This document shows, piece by piece, positions 43,692 to 53,222 of a stretch of 64,000 nt of DNA. This stretch comes from Azorhizobium caulinodans ORS 571 (GTDB taxonomy: Bacteria > Pseudomonadota > Alphaproteobacteria > Rhizobiales > Xanthobacteraceae): contig NC_009937.1 of the NCBI RefSeq assembly GCF_000010525.1, positions 1,493,501-1,557,500 on the forward strand, written 5' to 3'. The notes under the pieces are model-generated. The model did not search any database. It saw only the letters and a list, made by a program, of their open reading frames with translations, and was not told where the DNA came from. Made by a program: the position numbers and the translations under genes. Position 1 is the first letter of the stretch. Each line of letters begins with the position of its first letter.

Positions 43692-46600
43692 TCAGCCTAT
43701 GCTTTCGACGGCAGAGGGACTGCGGCGTGAACGGCGGGAGATCCGGTCGAGATAGAGGTAGATCACGGGCGTCGTGTAGAGGGTGAGCAACTGGCTCACG
43801 ATGAGGCCTCCGACGATGGCACAGCCCAGCGGCTGCCGCAGTTCCGAGCCGGTGCCGGTTCCCACCAGCAGCGGGACGCCCGCGAGCAGCGCGGCCATCG
43901 TCGTCATCAGGATGGGGCGGAAGCGCAGCAGGCAGGCTTCCCGGATCGCCTCCAGCGGGCTGGCGCCCGCGCGCTCCCGCTCCAGCGCGAAGTCCACGAT
44001 CATGATGCCGTTCTTCTTCACGATGCCGATCAGCAGCAGCACGGCCACGAGGGCGATGATGGAGAAATCGAAGTGGAACACGGACAGGCTTATGAGCGCG
44101 CCGAGCCCTGCCGACGGCAGCGTCGAGAGGATCGTGAGGGGGTGGATGTAGCTCTCGTACAGCACGCCCAGAATGACATAGATGACCAGCAGCGCGGCCG
44201 CGACCAGATAGGGCTCGCTGCCGAGCGAACTCTGGAAGGCTTGCGCATTGCCCTGGAAGGACGCGCTGAGCGTCGCCGGCACGGAGAGATCGGCTTTTGC
44301 CCTCTCCACCGCGGCCACGGCCTCTCCGAGCGAGGTGCCCTGGGCGAGATTGAAGGACAAGGTGACTGACGGGAATTGGGACTGGTGGTTGATAGCCAGA
44401 AAGGTGCTGGGCACGCTCGACCATCGGGCCACGTCGCTGAGTGGCACGGACGCGCCGGTGATCGCCGATTTCAGATAGATCCGTTCCAGCGCGTGCGGCG
44501 AATTCTGAAGCTCCGGCAGAACCTCGAGGATGACGTGGTAGCTGTTGAGCTGGGTGAAATATTGTGTCACCTGCCGCTGGCCGAAGGCGTCATAGAGCGT
44601 GGCGTCGATGTCGGCGAGGCTGACGCCAAGGCGAGCGGCCTTCTCGCGGTCCACGGTCAGCGTCAGGGTCGCCCCGGAGGATTGCTGGTCGGTCGCGACA
44701 TCCGTGAGCTGTGGGAGCGTGCGCAGGCGGGCGAGGATCTTCGGCGCCCAGATGTTCAGTTCCGCGAGGTTCTCGTCTTGCAGCGTGTATTGGAACTGGG
44801 TGCGCGCCACGCGGCCGCCCACGTTCAGATCCTGCGCCACCTGTAGAAATAGCGCGGCGCCTTCGACGTTGCGCAGCCGCCGTTCCAGCCGGTCCACGAT
44901 CTCGAAAGCCGAGGCTTGCCGCTGGTCGCGCGGCTTGAGGGTGATGAACATCCGCCCCTCGTTCACCGTCTGGCCTGCGTTGGCACCGATGGTCATGCCG
45001 ACCGTCGCCACATCCGGATCGGAAGCCACGATCTCACCGAGCTGGCGCTGGTGGGCCGCCATGGCGGCAAAGGAGGAATCCTGCGCCGCCTCGGAGATGC
45101 CGATGATGAGGCCGGTGTCCTGCTGGGGGAAGAAGCCCTTGGGGATGGTGTAGAACAGCCAGCCGGTGGCTGTGACAGCGCCGATGAAGGTTGCGAGCGT
45201 CACGGCGCGGTGTGCCAAAGCGATGTCGAGCGTCCTGCGATAGGCCGCGAGCAGCGCATCGAAGCAGCGCTCCGCAAAAAGGTACAGCCGGCCATGGCGG
45301 TTCTCCTGCCGCGGCTTCAGTACCAGTGCGCAGAGCGTCGGCGTCAGGGTGAGCGAGACGAAGGCCGAAACGGCGATGGTGATCGTGACGGTGACAGCGA
45401 ATTCCTGGAATAGCCGTCCGACGAGACCGCCCATGAGCAGAAGGGGGATGAAGACGGCCACCAGCGAGAGGCTGATGGAAAGGATGGTGAAACCGATCTC
45501 CGCCGAGCCGTCGAGCGCCGCCTGAAGCGCCGTCTTGCCCATTTCCAGATGCCGCTCGATGTTCTCGAGCATGACGATCGCGTCGTCCACCACAAAGCCG
45601 ATGGCGATGCTGAGCGCCATGAGCGAGAGGTTGTCGAGGCTGTAATGCAGCGCATACATGGCGCCGAACGTGCCGATGAGCGCGAGGGGCACGGCGACGG
45701 ACGGAATGACCGTGGCCCAGAAGCTCCTCAGGAAGACGAAGATCACCGCCACCACGAGCACGACCGTGATGACCAGCGTCTTCTCCACGTCGCTCACCGA
45801 GGCACGGATCGTCGCGGTGCGGTCGCTGAGGACCGAGATATCGAGCCCGGCCGGCGCGCTGGCCGGAAGCGCGGGCAGCCGCTGCTTGATGCTCTCGACG
45901 GTCGCGATGACGTTGGCACCGGGCAGCTTGAAGACCGGCAGAAGAATGGCGGGCTTGCCATTCGCCCAAGCGGCCAGCTGGGTATTCTCCGGAGCCTCGA
46001 CCGCCCGGCCGATGTCACGCACGCGGACGGGCGCGCCGTTGCGATAGGCGAGGATGGCGTCCTGCCAGGGACCGGCCTGCGTGATCTGGTCGTTATCCAG
46101 CAATGTGAAAGTGCGGCGCTGGCCCTGCACGGTGCCCTTGGGGCCGTTCACGGTGGTCGAGACGATGGCCTGCCGGAGGTCTTCCAGCGAGAGCCCGAGG
46201 CTGGACACCTTGGCCGGATCCACCTGGATGCGCACCGAGGGCTTCTGCTGTCCGAACACCAGCACCTGCCCGACGCCCTCGATCTGGCTGATGTGCTGTT
46301 CGAGCACGTTCTCGGCGAAATCGTCCACGCGGATGATGGGGAGGGTCTGCGAGGACAGGGCGAGGACCAGAATGGGCGGATCGGCGGGGTTGACCTCCCG
46401 ATAGGATGGCGGGGAGGGCAGGTCGTTCGGAAGCTGGCCGCCGGCCGCGTTGATCGCGGCCTGCACGAGCTGCGCGGCGGCGTTGATATTCACCTCGAGG
46501 TTGAATTGCAGGGTGATCGAGCTGTTGCCCTGCGTGCTGATGGACGTCATCTGCGCCACGCCGGGAATCTCGCCGAACTGCCGTTCCAGCGGCTGGGTGA

Positions 46601-46811
46601 CCGAGGTGGCGATGATTTCCGGGCTCGCGCCGGGAAGCTGCGTCGAGACCTGAAGCGTGGGGAAGTCCACGTCCGGCAACGGTGCCACGGGCAATTGGAA
46701 AAACGCCGCAAGGCCCAGCACCAGAAGGCCCGCCATGAGCAGGGAGGTGCCGATCGGATGGCGGATGAACCAGGCGGACAAGGAGGCGCACTTCTCGCTG
46801 CTCGCACTCAT
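43692..46811 (-). CDS. RND efflux pump, MdtB/MdtC type
   Basis: A 1039-residue inner-membrane RND transporter with twelve membrane helices in two halves. It has the family elements: an N-terminal helix with FIRHPIGTSLLMAGL, QFGEIPGVAQMTS, and the proton-relay region GFVVDDAIVMLENIERH in TM4. The second half ends with IVKKNGIMIVDFALERE, ALLRFRPILMTTMAALLAG-like sequence and GSELRQPLGCAIVGG. The sequence resembles MdtB/MdtC rather than AcrB. It works with the adaptor immediately upstream, whose stop overlaps its ATG in an ATGA. Exports drugs, bile-like or phenolic compounds. No outer-membrane TolC-type gene is in the window. Confidence 0.94.
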   Translation of the reverse strand: MSASSEKCASLSAWFIRHPIGTSLLMAGLLVLGLAAFFQLPVAPLPDVDFPTLQVSTQLPGASPEIIATSVTQPLERQFGEIPGVAQMTSISTQGNSSITLQFNLEVNINAAAQLVQAAINAAGGQLPNDLPSPPSYREVNPADPPILVLALSSQTLPIIRVDDFAENVLEQHISQIEGVGQVLVFGQQKPSVRIQVDPAKVSSLGLSLEDLRQAIVSTTVNGPKGTVQGQRRTFTLLDNDQITQAGPWQDAILAYRNGAPVRVRDIGRAVEAPENTQLAAWANGKPAILLPVFKLPGANVIATVESIKQRLPALPASAPAGLDISVLSDRTATIRASVSDVEKTLVITVVLVVAVIFVFLRSFWATVIPSVAVPLALIGTFGAMYALHYSLDNLSLMALSIAIGFVVDDAIVMLENIERHLEMGKTALQAALDGSAEIGFTILSISLSLVAVFIPLLLMGGLVGRLFQEFAVTVTITIAVSAFVSLTLTPTLCALVLKPRQENRHGRLYLFAERCFDALLAAYRRTLDIALAHRAVTLATFIGAVTATGWLFYTIPKGFFPQQDTGLIIGISEAAQDSSFAAMAAHQRQLGEIVASDPDVATVGMTIGANAGQTVNEGRMFITLKPRDQRQASAFEIVDRLERRLRNVEGAALFLQVAQDLNVGGRVARTQFQYTLQDENLAELNIWAPKILARLRTLPQLTDVATDQQSSGATLTLTVDREKAARLGVSLADIDATLYDAFGQRQVTQYFTQLNSYHVILEVLPELQNSPHALERIYLKSAITGASVPLSDVARWSSVPSTFLAINHQSQFPSVTLSFNLAQGTSLGEAVAAVERAKADLSVPATLSASFQGNAQAFQSSLGSEPYLVAAALLVIYVILGVLYESYIHPLTILSTLPSAGLGALISLSVFHFDFSIIALVAVLLLIGIVKKNGIMIVDFALERERAGASPLEAIREACLLRFRPILMTTMAALLAGVPLLVGTGTGSELRQPLGCAIVGGLIVSQLLTLYTTPVIYLYLDRISRRSRRSPSAVESIG

Positions 46812-47941
46812 TGGCCTGCCTCCCCGCTGACGGAGACCGTGACGAGGCTGCCCGGTCGCACGCGGTACTGGCCGCCGGTGATGACGCGCTGGCCTGGCGC
46901 AAGGCCGGTCTCGATCACTGCCGTGCCGTCGGCGATCTGCCCTGCACTCACCGGTGCGGTCTGCGCGCGGTCGTCGGGGCCGACCGCGAAGACGAACAGG
47001 CCTTGTGGGCCGCGCTGAAGCGCCGAGGCGGGGATGGTGACTGCATGGGGCAGGACATCCACCCGCACCTTGATATCCACGAACTGGCCGGGCCAGAGGG
47101 CATCGCGCGCATTGGCGAAGTCCGACTTCAGCTTCACCGTGCCGCTGTTCGGGTCGATCTGGTTGTCGATCAGCGACACCGTGCCGGTCGCCAGAATGCG
47201 CCCGTCCTCGCGAGAGAGGGCCTGGGCCTGAAGCGCACCCGCGCGCATGGCCTTGACCACCGCCGGGAGGCTCTGCTCCGGCAGCGTGGAAATGACCGAG
47301 ATGGGGTCGATCTGATTGATGACCACGAGCCCCCCTGCGTCGCCGGCGTGGACGATGTTGCCCTGGTCCACCAGCCTCAGGCCGGCGCGGCCGGAGAGCG
47401 GCGAGACGATCCGCGTGTAGGAGAGCTCGGTCGCGGCGCGGGAGATGGCGGCCTGATCCGACGCCACCTGCGCCTCGAGTTCGGCCACCTTCGCCCTTTC
47501 GTTATCGAGCGTCTGGACGCTCACGAAGTCGCTTTTGCCGAGCTCTGTGTCGCGCGTGAGATTGAGCCGGGCGTTCGACAGGGTCGCTTCATGCTGCTGG
47601 AGTTGCGCCTTGGCGGATTGGAGCGCGGCCTCGTAGGTGCGGGGGTCGATGAGCGCGAGGAGCTGCCCTTCGGCCACGTCCTGCCCCTCCTTGAAGAGAA
47701 TGTGTTGGAGTTCTCCATCGACCCGGGTGCGAACGGTCACGGAATTGTAGGCAGTGACCGTTCCCGGGCTGGTGACGAAGACGGGAACGTCCCGGGTCTC
47801 TGCCGTCGCCAGTTGGACCGGCACCGGCTGTTCCGAAGCCGCGCGGGCAGGATGTGGGGCTGCAAGGGCGAGCCCGCTGGCGATCCAGATGAGGGTGATG
47901 GCGGCGGGAATCCCCTTCGTGCGGGCCATGATGTCATCCAT
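46808..47941 (-). CDS. RND efflux adaptor, MdtA type
   Basis: A 377-residue periplasmic adaptor with an N-terminal signal (PAAITLIWIASGLALAAP). The lipoyl half-motifs are VRTRVDGELQHILFKEGQDV (VDGELQHILFKEGQDV) and RIVSPLSGRAGLRLVDQGN, with a coiled-coil hairpin between, followed by the beta-barrel and membrane-proximal domains. It is the partner of the RND pump that follows with overlapping start and stop codons. The ATG at 47941 was chosen; the frame has an earlier start at 47950 and another ATG at 47929, and none has a good Shine-Dalgarno. Confidence 0.93.
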   Translation of the reverse strand: MDDIMARTKGIPAAITLIWIASGLALAAPHPARAASEQPVPVQLATAETRDVPVFVTSPGTVTAYNSVTVRTRVDGELQHILFKEGQDVAEGQLLALIDPRTYEAALQSAKAQLQQHEATLSNARLNLTRDTELGKSDFVSVQTLDNERAKVAELEAQVASDQAAISRAATELSYTRIVSPLSGRAGLRLVDQGNIVHAGDAGGLVVINQIDPISVISTLPEQSLPAVVKAMRAGALQAQALSREDGRILATGTVSLIDNQIDPNSGTVKLKSDFANARDALWPGQFVDIKVRVDVLPHAVTIPASALQRGPQGLFVFAVGPDDRAQTAPVSAGQIADGTAVIETGLAPGQRVITGGQYRVRPGSLVTVSVSGEAGQ

Positions 47942-48750
47942 AGGTAGCAACGGCGAGCTGTCGTTCCGCGTTCAGATCGAGGAGGCACTTCGCACCGGAT
48001 GCGCCGGACCGATCCGGCTGCAACGGGCTCTTCGCCGGAAAGCGGGCGCCAATGGACGGCAGGGCGCGCCGCGGCAGCAGAAAACCGCGCGCTCAATGCG
48101 GCGACCGGCGCTCGGTAAAGCTGGTCTGACGCTCAGCTGCATGAGGAGCAGATCGGCTTCACCTATCCTGCCAGCCACGCGTCAACGGTCCTCTCTGTCC
48201 GATGCCAATAGTGCTGCGGCAGAGACGAGACGAACATCATATTCATGTATGGTGCGGTGTGATCTTGGTTTCTCGCGAGCGGAGCGTTGGAAGACCGGAG
48301 CTGCCGGCTGCTCATCGTGCATACCCGTCACCAGCCTGTTCCCGCAGCGTGTTCGTCCGGCGCGCGCCGGAGTTGACACGCCCCGCGGCCTTGGAACATC
48401 CGTGGCCGAGCGTCTCAGGTCCCGGCGCTGAACCCCAGCCTCAATGATAGGGGCGCGGGCGACCGCCACCAACCCCGAAGCTGTAGACGGGAACGCAGGC
48501 GGAGCTGGGGCGTTGGGGGAGAGAGCATTCCGTTCGCGACCGCGGCTTGTCTTTGCATCCGCGCCGGACGGCAACGGGAACAGACATCTCGGTGGTCCGG
48601 CTGACACTCCATGCGTGGCCGGCTAAGGCGGCCTCGCGATCCCCGTCGCGTGCCGCCTCCTACTCCCCTGGCACTTCGGGCTATGGCCTGCCCCTTCTAG
48701 GGGTACCGGGGGAGCCCTTCGCCGGGACGTCAAGCACAGGCAGGATGATC
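47942..48750. other. Long intergenic region, nothing recognised
   Basis: About 800 bases between the divergent adaptor and amidotransferase genes. Several short frames on both strands overlap one another and look like GC-rich shadows; the frame of the amidotransferase extends back to 48547 without leader character. No tRNA, riboswitch or clear terminator was seen. Confidence 0.5.
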
Positions 48751-50520
48751 ATGTGCGGGATCTGCGGTGAGGTGAACAGGAACGGCTCGGTCCGGATGGC
48801 GCCGCTTGAGGCTATGTCGGATGCGCTGTCACCGCGGGGACCGGACGGTTTCGGCCTGCTTGCCCAGGGCGACGTGGCGCTGGCCCATCGCAGGCTCAGC
48901 ATTCTCGATCTCAAGGCCACCTCCCAGCAGCCGATGGTGGACAGCCAACTGGGGCTCGCCATCGCTTTCAACGGCTGCATCTACAATTTTCGCGACCTCC
49001 GTCAGGACCTGAAAGCCAAGGGCTACACCTTCTTCTCCGAAGGCGACACCGAGGTGATCCTCAAGGCCTATCATGCTTGGGGCGCCGATTGCGTTCTGCG
49101 GCTGAAGGGCATGTTCGCCTTTGCCATTTGGGAGATGTGGACAGGGCGTGTCGTGCTGGCGCGGGACAGGCTGGGCATCAAGCCGCTCTATCTCGCGGAC
49201 GTGGGCTCTTCCTTGCGCTTTGCCTCCACCTTGCCGGCCCTGCTGGCGGGCGGCGGGGTGGATACGGCCATCGATCCTGTCGGCCTTCACCATTACATGA
49301 GCTTTCACAGCGTAGTGCCGGCACCCCGGACCATCCTGCGAGGCGTGCGCAAGCTGCCCCCGGCGACGCTGCTGACGCTGGAACCCGACTGCCAACGCAG
49401 CGAGCGGCAATACTGGTCCGTCCGCATGGGAGGCGATACCGACACGGACGATATGGGCGAGGAGGAGTGGCGCGAGACGCTCATCCACTGCCTTCTGCGG
49501 GCCGTGGAGCGGCGGACGGTCTCAGACGTACCGGTGGGCGTCTTGCTCTCCGGCGGGCTCGACAGCTCTCTTCTCGTGGCCCTGCTGGCCCAACTGGGGC
49601 ATGAGGACATCCGCACCTTTTCCGTCGGCTTCGAAGCCGTGGGCGGGCTGAAGGGCGACGAGTTCGAATATTCCGATCTCATGGCCCGCGCTTACGGCAC
49701 AGACCACACCAAGATCGTGATCTCGCCGGAGCGCGTGCTCTCGGCGCTGCCGGGCGTCATCGGCGCCATGTCCGAGCCCATGATGAGCCACGATTGCGTG
49801 GGCTTCTATCTGCTGGCGGAGGAAGTGTCCCGGCATGTGAAGGTGGTGCAGAGCGGGCAGGGGGCGGACGAGACCTTCGCCGGTTATCACTGGCATGAGA
49901 AGATGCTCACCGCCGCCGATCCGCTGGATGATTACGCACGGCTCTATTTCGACCGGGATCATGCGGAGATGGCTCACGCCCTCTCTCCGGACATGATCTC
50001 GGGGGACCACAGCCGGATATTTGTAAAGGACTTCTTCGATCGCTGCGGCGAGACCTCGCCCATCAACAAGACCCTGCAGATCGACACGGAGATCATGCTG
50101 GTCGACGATCCCGTAAAACGCGTGGACAACATGACCATGGCCTTCGGCCTCGAGACCCGCGTCCCCTTCCTCGACCATGAAATGGTGGAACTGGCCACGC
50201 GCATCCCCTCGGAACTGAAGGTGAAATCGGGCGGCAAGCACATATTGAAGGAGGCTGCGCGCCGTATCCTGCCCCCTGAAGTGGTGGACCGGCCGAAGGG
50301 CTATTTCCCGGTGCCGGCGCTCAAATACATCCGCGGCCCCTATCTCGATTTCGCGCGGGACGTGCTGAACCAGCAGGCCGCGCGCGATCGCGGCATCTTC
50401 CGGCAGGACTATGTGGAGGGCCTGCTCGGAGACCCCGAAGGGAGCCTCACGCCAAAGGGGCATTCCAAGCTCTGGCAGGTCACCGTGCTGGAACACTGGC
50501 TCCAGACGCACGGGGTCTGA
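48751..50520 (+). CDS. Asparagine-synthetase-like amidotransferase
   Basis: A 589-residue two-domain enzyme. The N-terminal class II glutaminase begins MCGICGEV, with Cys2 as nucleophile after Met removal, and has SPRGPDGFG and HRRLSILD. The synthetase domain has the ATP-pyrophosphatase loop SGGLDSS (267-273) and QSGQGADETFAGYHWHE. The sequence, the length and the ending LEHWLQTHGV resemble the amidotransferase that makes N-acetylglutaminylglutamine amide, an osmoprotectant. The ATP-grasp partner of that pathway is not nearby. It therefore could instead be a different amide-forming enzyme. A second glutamine amidotransferase follows 62 bases later. Confidence 0.88.
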   Translation: MCGICGEVNRNGSVRMAPLEAMSDALSPRGPDGFGLLAQGDVALAHRRLSILDLKATSQQPMVDSQLGLAIAFNGCIYNFRDLRQDLKAKGYTFFSEGDTEVILKAYHAWGADCVLRLKGMFAFAIWEMWTGRVVLARDRLGIKPLYLADVGSSLRFASTLPALLAGGGVDTAIDPVGLHHYMSFHSVVPAPRTILRGVRKLPPATLLTLEPDCQRSERQYWSVRMGGDTDTDDMGEEEWRETLIHCLLRAVERRTVSDVPVGVLLSGGLDSSLLVALLAQLGHEDIRTFSVGFEAVGGLKGDEFEYSDLMARAYGTDHTKIVISPERVLSALPGVIGAMSEPMMSHDCVGFYLLAEEVSRHVKVVQSGQGADETFAGYHWHEKMLTAADPLDDYARLYFDRDHAEMAHALSPDMISGDHSRIFVKDFFDRCGETSPINKTLQIDTEIMLVDDPVKRVDNMTMAFGLETRVPFLDHEMVELATRIPSELKVKSGGKHILKEAARRILPPEVVDRPKGYFPVPALKYIRGPYLDFARDVLNQQAARDRGIFRQDYVEGLLGDPEGSLTPKGHSKLWQVTVLEHWLQTHGV

Positions 50521-50582
50521 AGGGGGCTTCGCGTCGTGCAGCGCCCGCGCCACGCCTGAGAGATTTGGAAAGGAGGAGGCCC

Positions 50583-51425
50583 ATGTGCCGGTGGATGGCC
50601 TATTCCGGTGAGCCGATTGCCCTTGATCGTTATGTGACCCGCTCCTCCCATTCGCTGGTGGTCCAGAGCCAGATGGCGCTGGAATCCACCATGGCCATGA
50701 ATGGCGATGGTTTCGGCCTCGGCTGGTATGACGATCTGCCCGAGCCTGGCCTGTACCGCGAGATCCGCCCAGCTTGGTCGGACGACAATCTGCGCAGCCT
50801 CAGCCGGCATCTGAAATCGCGCCTGTTCTTTGCGCATGTACGGGCGGCCACGGGAACGCCGGTGACACGGCCCAACTGCCACCCTTTCGCCCATGGGCGC
50901 TGGCTCTTCATGCACAATGGCTATCTCGCCAACTGGACGTCCGTGCGCCGGGAGGTGGAAGCCCTCATCCCGGACGAGATTTATGGCGCGCGAGCTGGCT
51001 CGACCGATTCCGAAGCGCTGTTTCTCGCCCTCCTCGGGCAAGGACTGGCGGATGGGGCAGGAGAAAGCCCGATTGGGGCGGTGACGCGTCTTCTGGAGAC
51101 GATCACCGCGCTGGCAGGCGGCGAGCCCTTCCTCTTCACTGCCGCGCTGTCGGACGGCGTCGACCTTCATGCCTTCCGCTATGGGGTGAACGCCCACGCG
51201 AATTCGCTCTATTACCGGGCGGCAAAAGACGGCGTCCTCATCGCCTCCGAGCCTCTGGACGATGACCGCGCCACCTGGCTCGAGGTGCCGCCCCAGTCCG
51301 CCCTCTCCGCCCGGTCCGGCCACGACGTTGAGGTGATGCCCCTTCCGCTGAGCCGCCGACCACATGAAGCCGCTCCGGCCCAGCATGACGGGGCCGGAAG
51401 GCCGCTCTCCGGCGTCAGGGTGTGA
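50583..51425 (+). CDS. Class II glutamine amidotransferase (YafJ/EgtC-like)
   Basis: A 280-residue single-domain class II glutaminase. It starts MCRWMAYSGEP, so Cys2 is the nucleophile; the conserved NGDGFGLGWY, FFAHVRAATG and HNGYLANW motifs supply the active site. A very strong AAAGGAGGA lies just upstream of the ATG. YafJ/EgtC-like members hydrolyse gamma-glutamyl bonds (in ergothioneine synthesis, for example). No ergothioneine genes are present. It is probably in one operon with the asparagine-synthetase-like gene, so both may work on a shared amide or gamma-glutamyl product. Confidence 0.9.
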   Translation: MCRWMAYSGEPIALDRYVTRSSHSLVVQSQMALESTMAMNGDGFGLGWYDDLPEPGLYREIRPAWSDDNLRSLSRHLKSRLFFAHVRAATGTPVTRPNCHPFAHGRWLFMHNGYLANWTSVRREVEALIPDEIYGARAGSTDSEALFLALLGQGLADGAGESPIGAVTRLLETITALAGGEPFLFTAALSDGVDLHAFRYGVNAHANSLYYRAAKDGVLIASEPLDDDRATWLEVPPQSALSARSGHDVEVMPLPLSRRPHEAAPAQHDGAGRPLSGVRV

Positions 51426-52602
51426 AGGCGTAAAGCGGACCCTTGATGTCAGGCTGCCCCGGCGGCGACATGCCCTGGATGAGGACGGACACGCGCCGTC
51501 CCATGAAGAAGGGAGCGCCCCAGACGAATTCCGACCGGCCACCATTGGCCGCGACCGCCGCTCCAGCCACGGCGCCGAGCTTGAGATCACGGATCGCCTC
51601 GAAATTTCCGACGCGGAAACGCACGTCGACCGGTGCTGCATTGCCGCCAGACACCGCCGCTTGCAGGGAGGTCTCCGGCGCCATGCAATAAGCCCAGTTC
51701 ACGCGGGCGCATCGCGGCAACGCCGGATCGGTGAAAATATAGCTCTCCGTTCCGCTGTCGATGTAGCTGTCCGTGATGGTCTGACCCTTGTAGAGCGTTG
51801 TGAAGCGCCCGTCCGGCCGGAGCGGCAGCAGGTGGGCGCGTCCAAGCTGGTTGTTGCCGGCGGTTCCCACACCGAACGTCAAGGTGCCGTGTACCTCACG
51901 CGCGCCGGGGGCGGCGGGAGCGGGCAGATCGATGACGATGCCGTTGTTGTGTAGGGGAAGCCGCGTGACCGGATTGGGCAGCCGGTTTGCCGGGGGAACG
52001 GCACCGGTCAAAGGCAGGCAACCTCCGGAGCCACATTCGAAGAAGCGCGGATGGGGGGCTCCTGCACTCTGAATGCAGTCGCCGTGACAGTCACTGGGCG
52101 CTGAGCCGATGCCGAGAGTCCCGTTCGATGTGGGGTGAACGTTGGAGGTCTCGCAAGAGGCGGGCCGGGCAGGGGATGGCCCCTGCTCGATCACTTGGAC
52201 CGGCAATCTCTCCGCCGTCAGGCCCCCAAAATGCACGTCCGCCGTCCGCAGCGGCCCCCAGGCGCTGCTGCTGACGAACCGCAGGCATTCGCCCATCGGC
52301 TGGCCCGACGGGCCGGCCAGGGCCGGCAGGCGCAAGTTGTCGGGCAGCGCGGCGGCCTGAAGACGCAGGCCTGTGGAACCCGTATCCACCATGATGTTGT
52401 CGATCGTCGCGCAGTGACGGGTGCCCGGCTCGCAGACGGTGACCTGCACCACCAGGCGGTTGTAGCCGGAAAGCGGCATGCGGACGCTGAGCGGTATGAC
52501 GTTTTCCGCCGACGATCGGGACGGAGCCTGGGCTGAGGCGGCAGTCGGCGCGAACTGGGCGAGCAGGGCGAGCGCGCAGACCAATGGGCGGAAACGCAGC
52601 AT
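51415..52602 (-). CDS. DUF3443-type exported protein
   Basis: A 395-residue protein with a signal peptide (LVCALALLAQFAPTAASAQA). It has two aspartyl-protease-like DTG elements, VDTGSTGLRLQ near residue 75 and DSGTESYIF near 265, and several cysteine pairs that suggest disulfides. The pattern fits DUF3443, a family of unknown function usually found as exported or lipoproteins. Whether it is a working protease is unknown. Its 3' end overlaps the convergent amidotransferase gene by 11 bases. ATG 52602 was chosen as the start of the signal peptide. Confidence 0.82.
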   Translation of the reverse strand: MLRFRPLVCALALLAQFAPTAASAQAPSRSSAENVIPLSVRMPLSGYNRLVVQVTVCEPGTRHCATIDNIMVDTGSTGLRLQAAALPDNLRLPALAGPSGQPMGECLRFVSSSAWGPLRTADVHFGGLTAERLPVQVIEQGPSPARPASCETSNVHPTSNGTLGIGSAPSDCHGDCIQSAGAPHPRFFECGSGGCLPLTGAVPPANRLPNPVTRLPLHNNGIVIDLPAPAAPGAREVHGTLTFGVGTAGNNQLGRAHLLPLRPDGRFTTLYKGQTITDSYIDSGTESYIFTDPALPRCARVNWAYCMAPETSLQAAVSGGNAAPVDVRFRVGNFEAIRDLKLGAVAGAAVAANGGRSEFVWGAPFFMGRRVSVLIQGMSPPGQPDIKGPLYAFTP

Positions 52603-52719
52603 GTGACGGAGTGTCCCTCGGCAGCGGCCATCAACGGCGCAGCGGTGGAAGATGGCCGACCCATTCCGGCTCGGGAAAAATCGCACGCAGTCGCGCCACC
52701 ACAATAACAGGAGGCCTTG

Positions 52720-52758
52720 ATGCAGAAAATCTTGATCTCAGTCCATAGTTCAAGATGA
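52720..52758 (+). CDS. Possible 12-codon peptide or leader frame
   Basis: AGGAGG stands five bases before an ATG that opens a 12-codon frame (MQKILISVHSSR) ending in TGA. The spacing is ideal. It may be a leader peptide, the remains of a gene, or chance. The frame overlaps a seven-base inverted repeat (ATCTTGA, TCAAGAT). Confidence 0.3.
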   Translation: MQKILISVHSSR

Positions 52759-52806
52759 AAAGTACGATTATACCATCTGCCGGTACCCTTGATCGAGCAG
52801 TGCGGA

Positions 52807-52818
52807 AGAGGCGCCTCT
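52807..52818. repeat. 12-bp perfect palindrome
   Basis: AGAGGCGCCTCT is a perfect palindrome in the A+T-rich part of the intergenic space, followed by TAATAGAG. It could be an operator. Confidence 0.45.
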
Positions 52819-53222
52819 AATAGAGCGTTTTGAATTATATGCTATGACCTCACGTGACTAACGGCCTTCTGCATTCCTGAGGGCATGGAACTCGCCTGTC
52901 GATGTGCCGGGTTAAGGCGACGCTCAAGATTGTCTTCGGGTTTGACACTGTCCGCCCGGATATCGCTCGCATGGTTGGGTCCGGCGGATCGTCAGGTTCT
53001 GGATCCGCTCGCCATGGCTCCGGGCGGATGGCGGGCCCGCGAGATCGAGGGACGTGCGATGCCTCGGTTGTGATCCTTCGGCTTCAGCGGCCCTCTCATG
53101 CCCCTTCATCGGCTCCCCGCGGCGTCCTATGGTGACGGCGGATGACCGTCGGCGGATCGGGCCGGCGTACACCCCATGTGCCCGCGCGGCGGGATGCATG
53201 CGGGTCGGGAGACAACGTCGAA

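Larger units (their letters stand above)
52603..53222. other. Intergenic region with A+T-rich core
   Basis: About 620 bases between DUF3443 (minus) and the binding-protein gene (plus). The part 52720-52870 is A+T-rich and contains a tiny frame with a perfect Shine-Dalgarno and a 12-base palindrome, listed separately. The rest holds only shadow frames. Confidence 0.5.

Noticed and set aside
48547-48750. N-terminal extension of the amidotransferase
   Set aside because: Class II glutaminases need the catalytic Cys right after the initiator Met, so the start is at 48751.
47942-48750. Possible tRNA or regulatory RNA
   Set aside because: I looked for cloverleaf-type stems and terminators and found none; short frames overlap each other.
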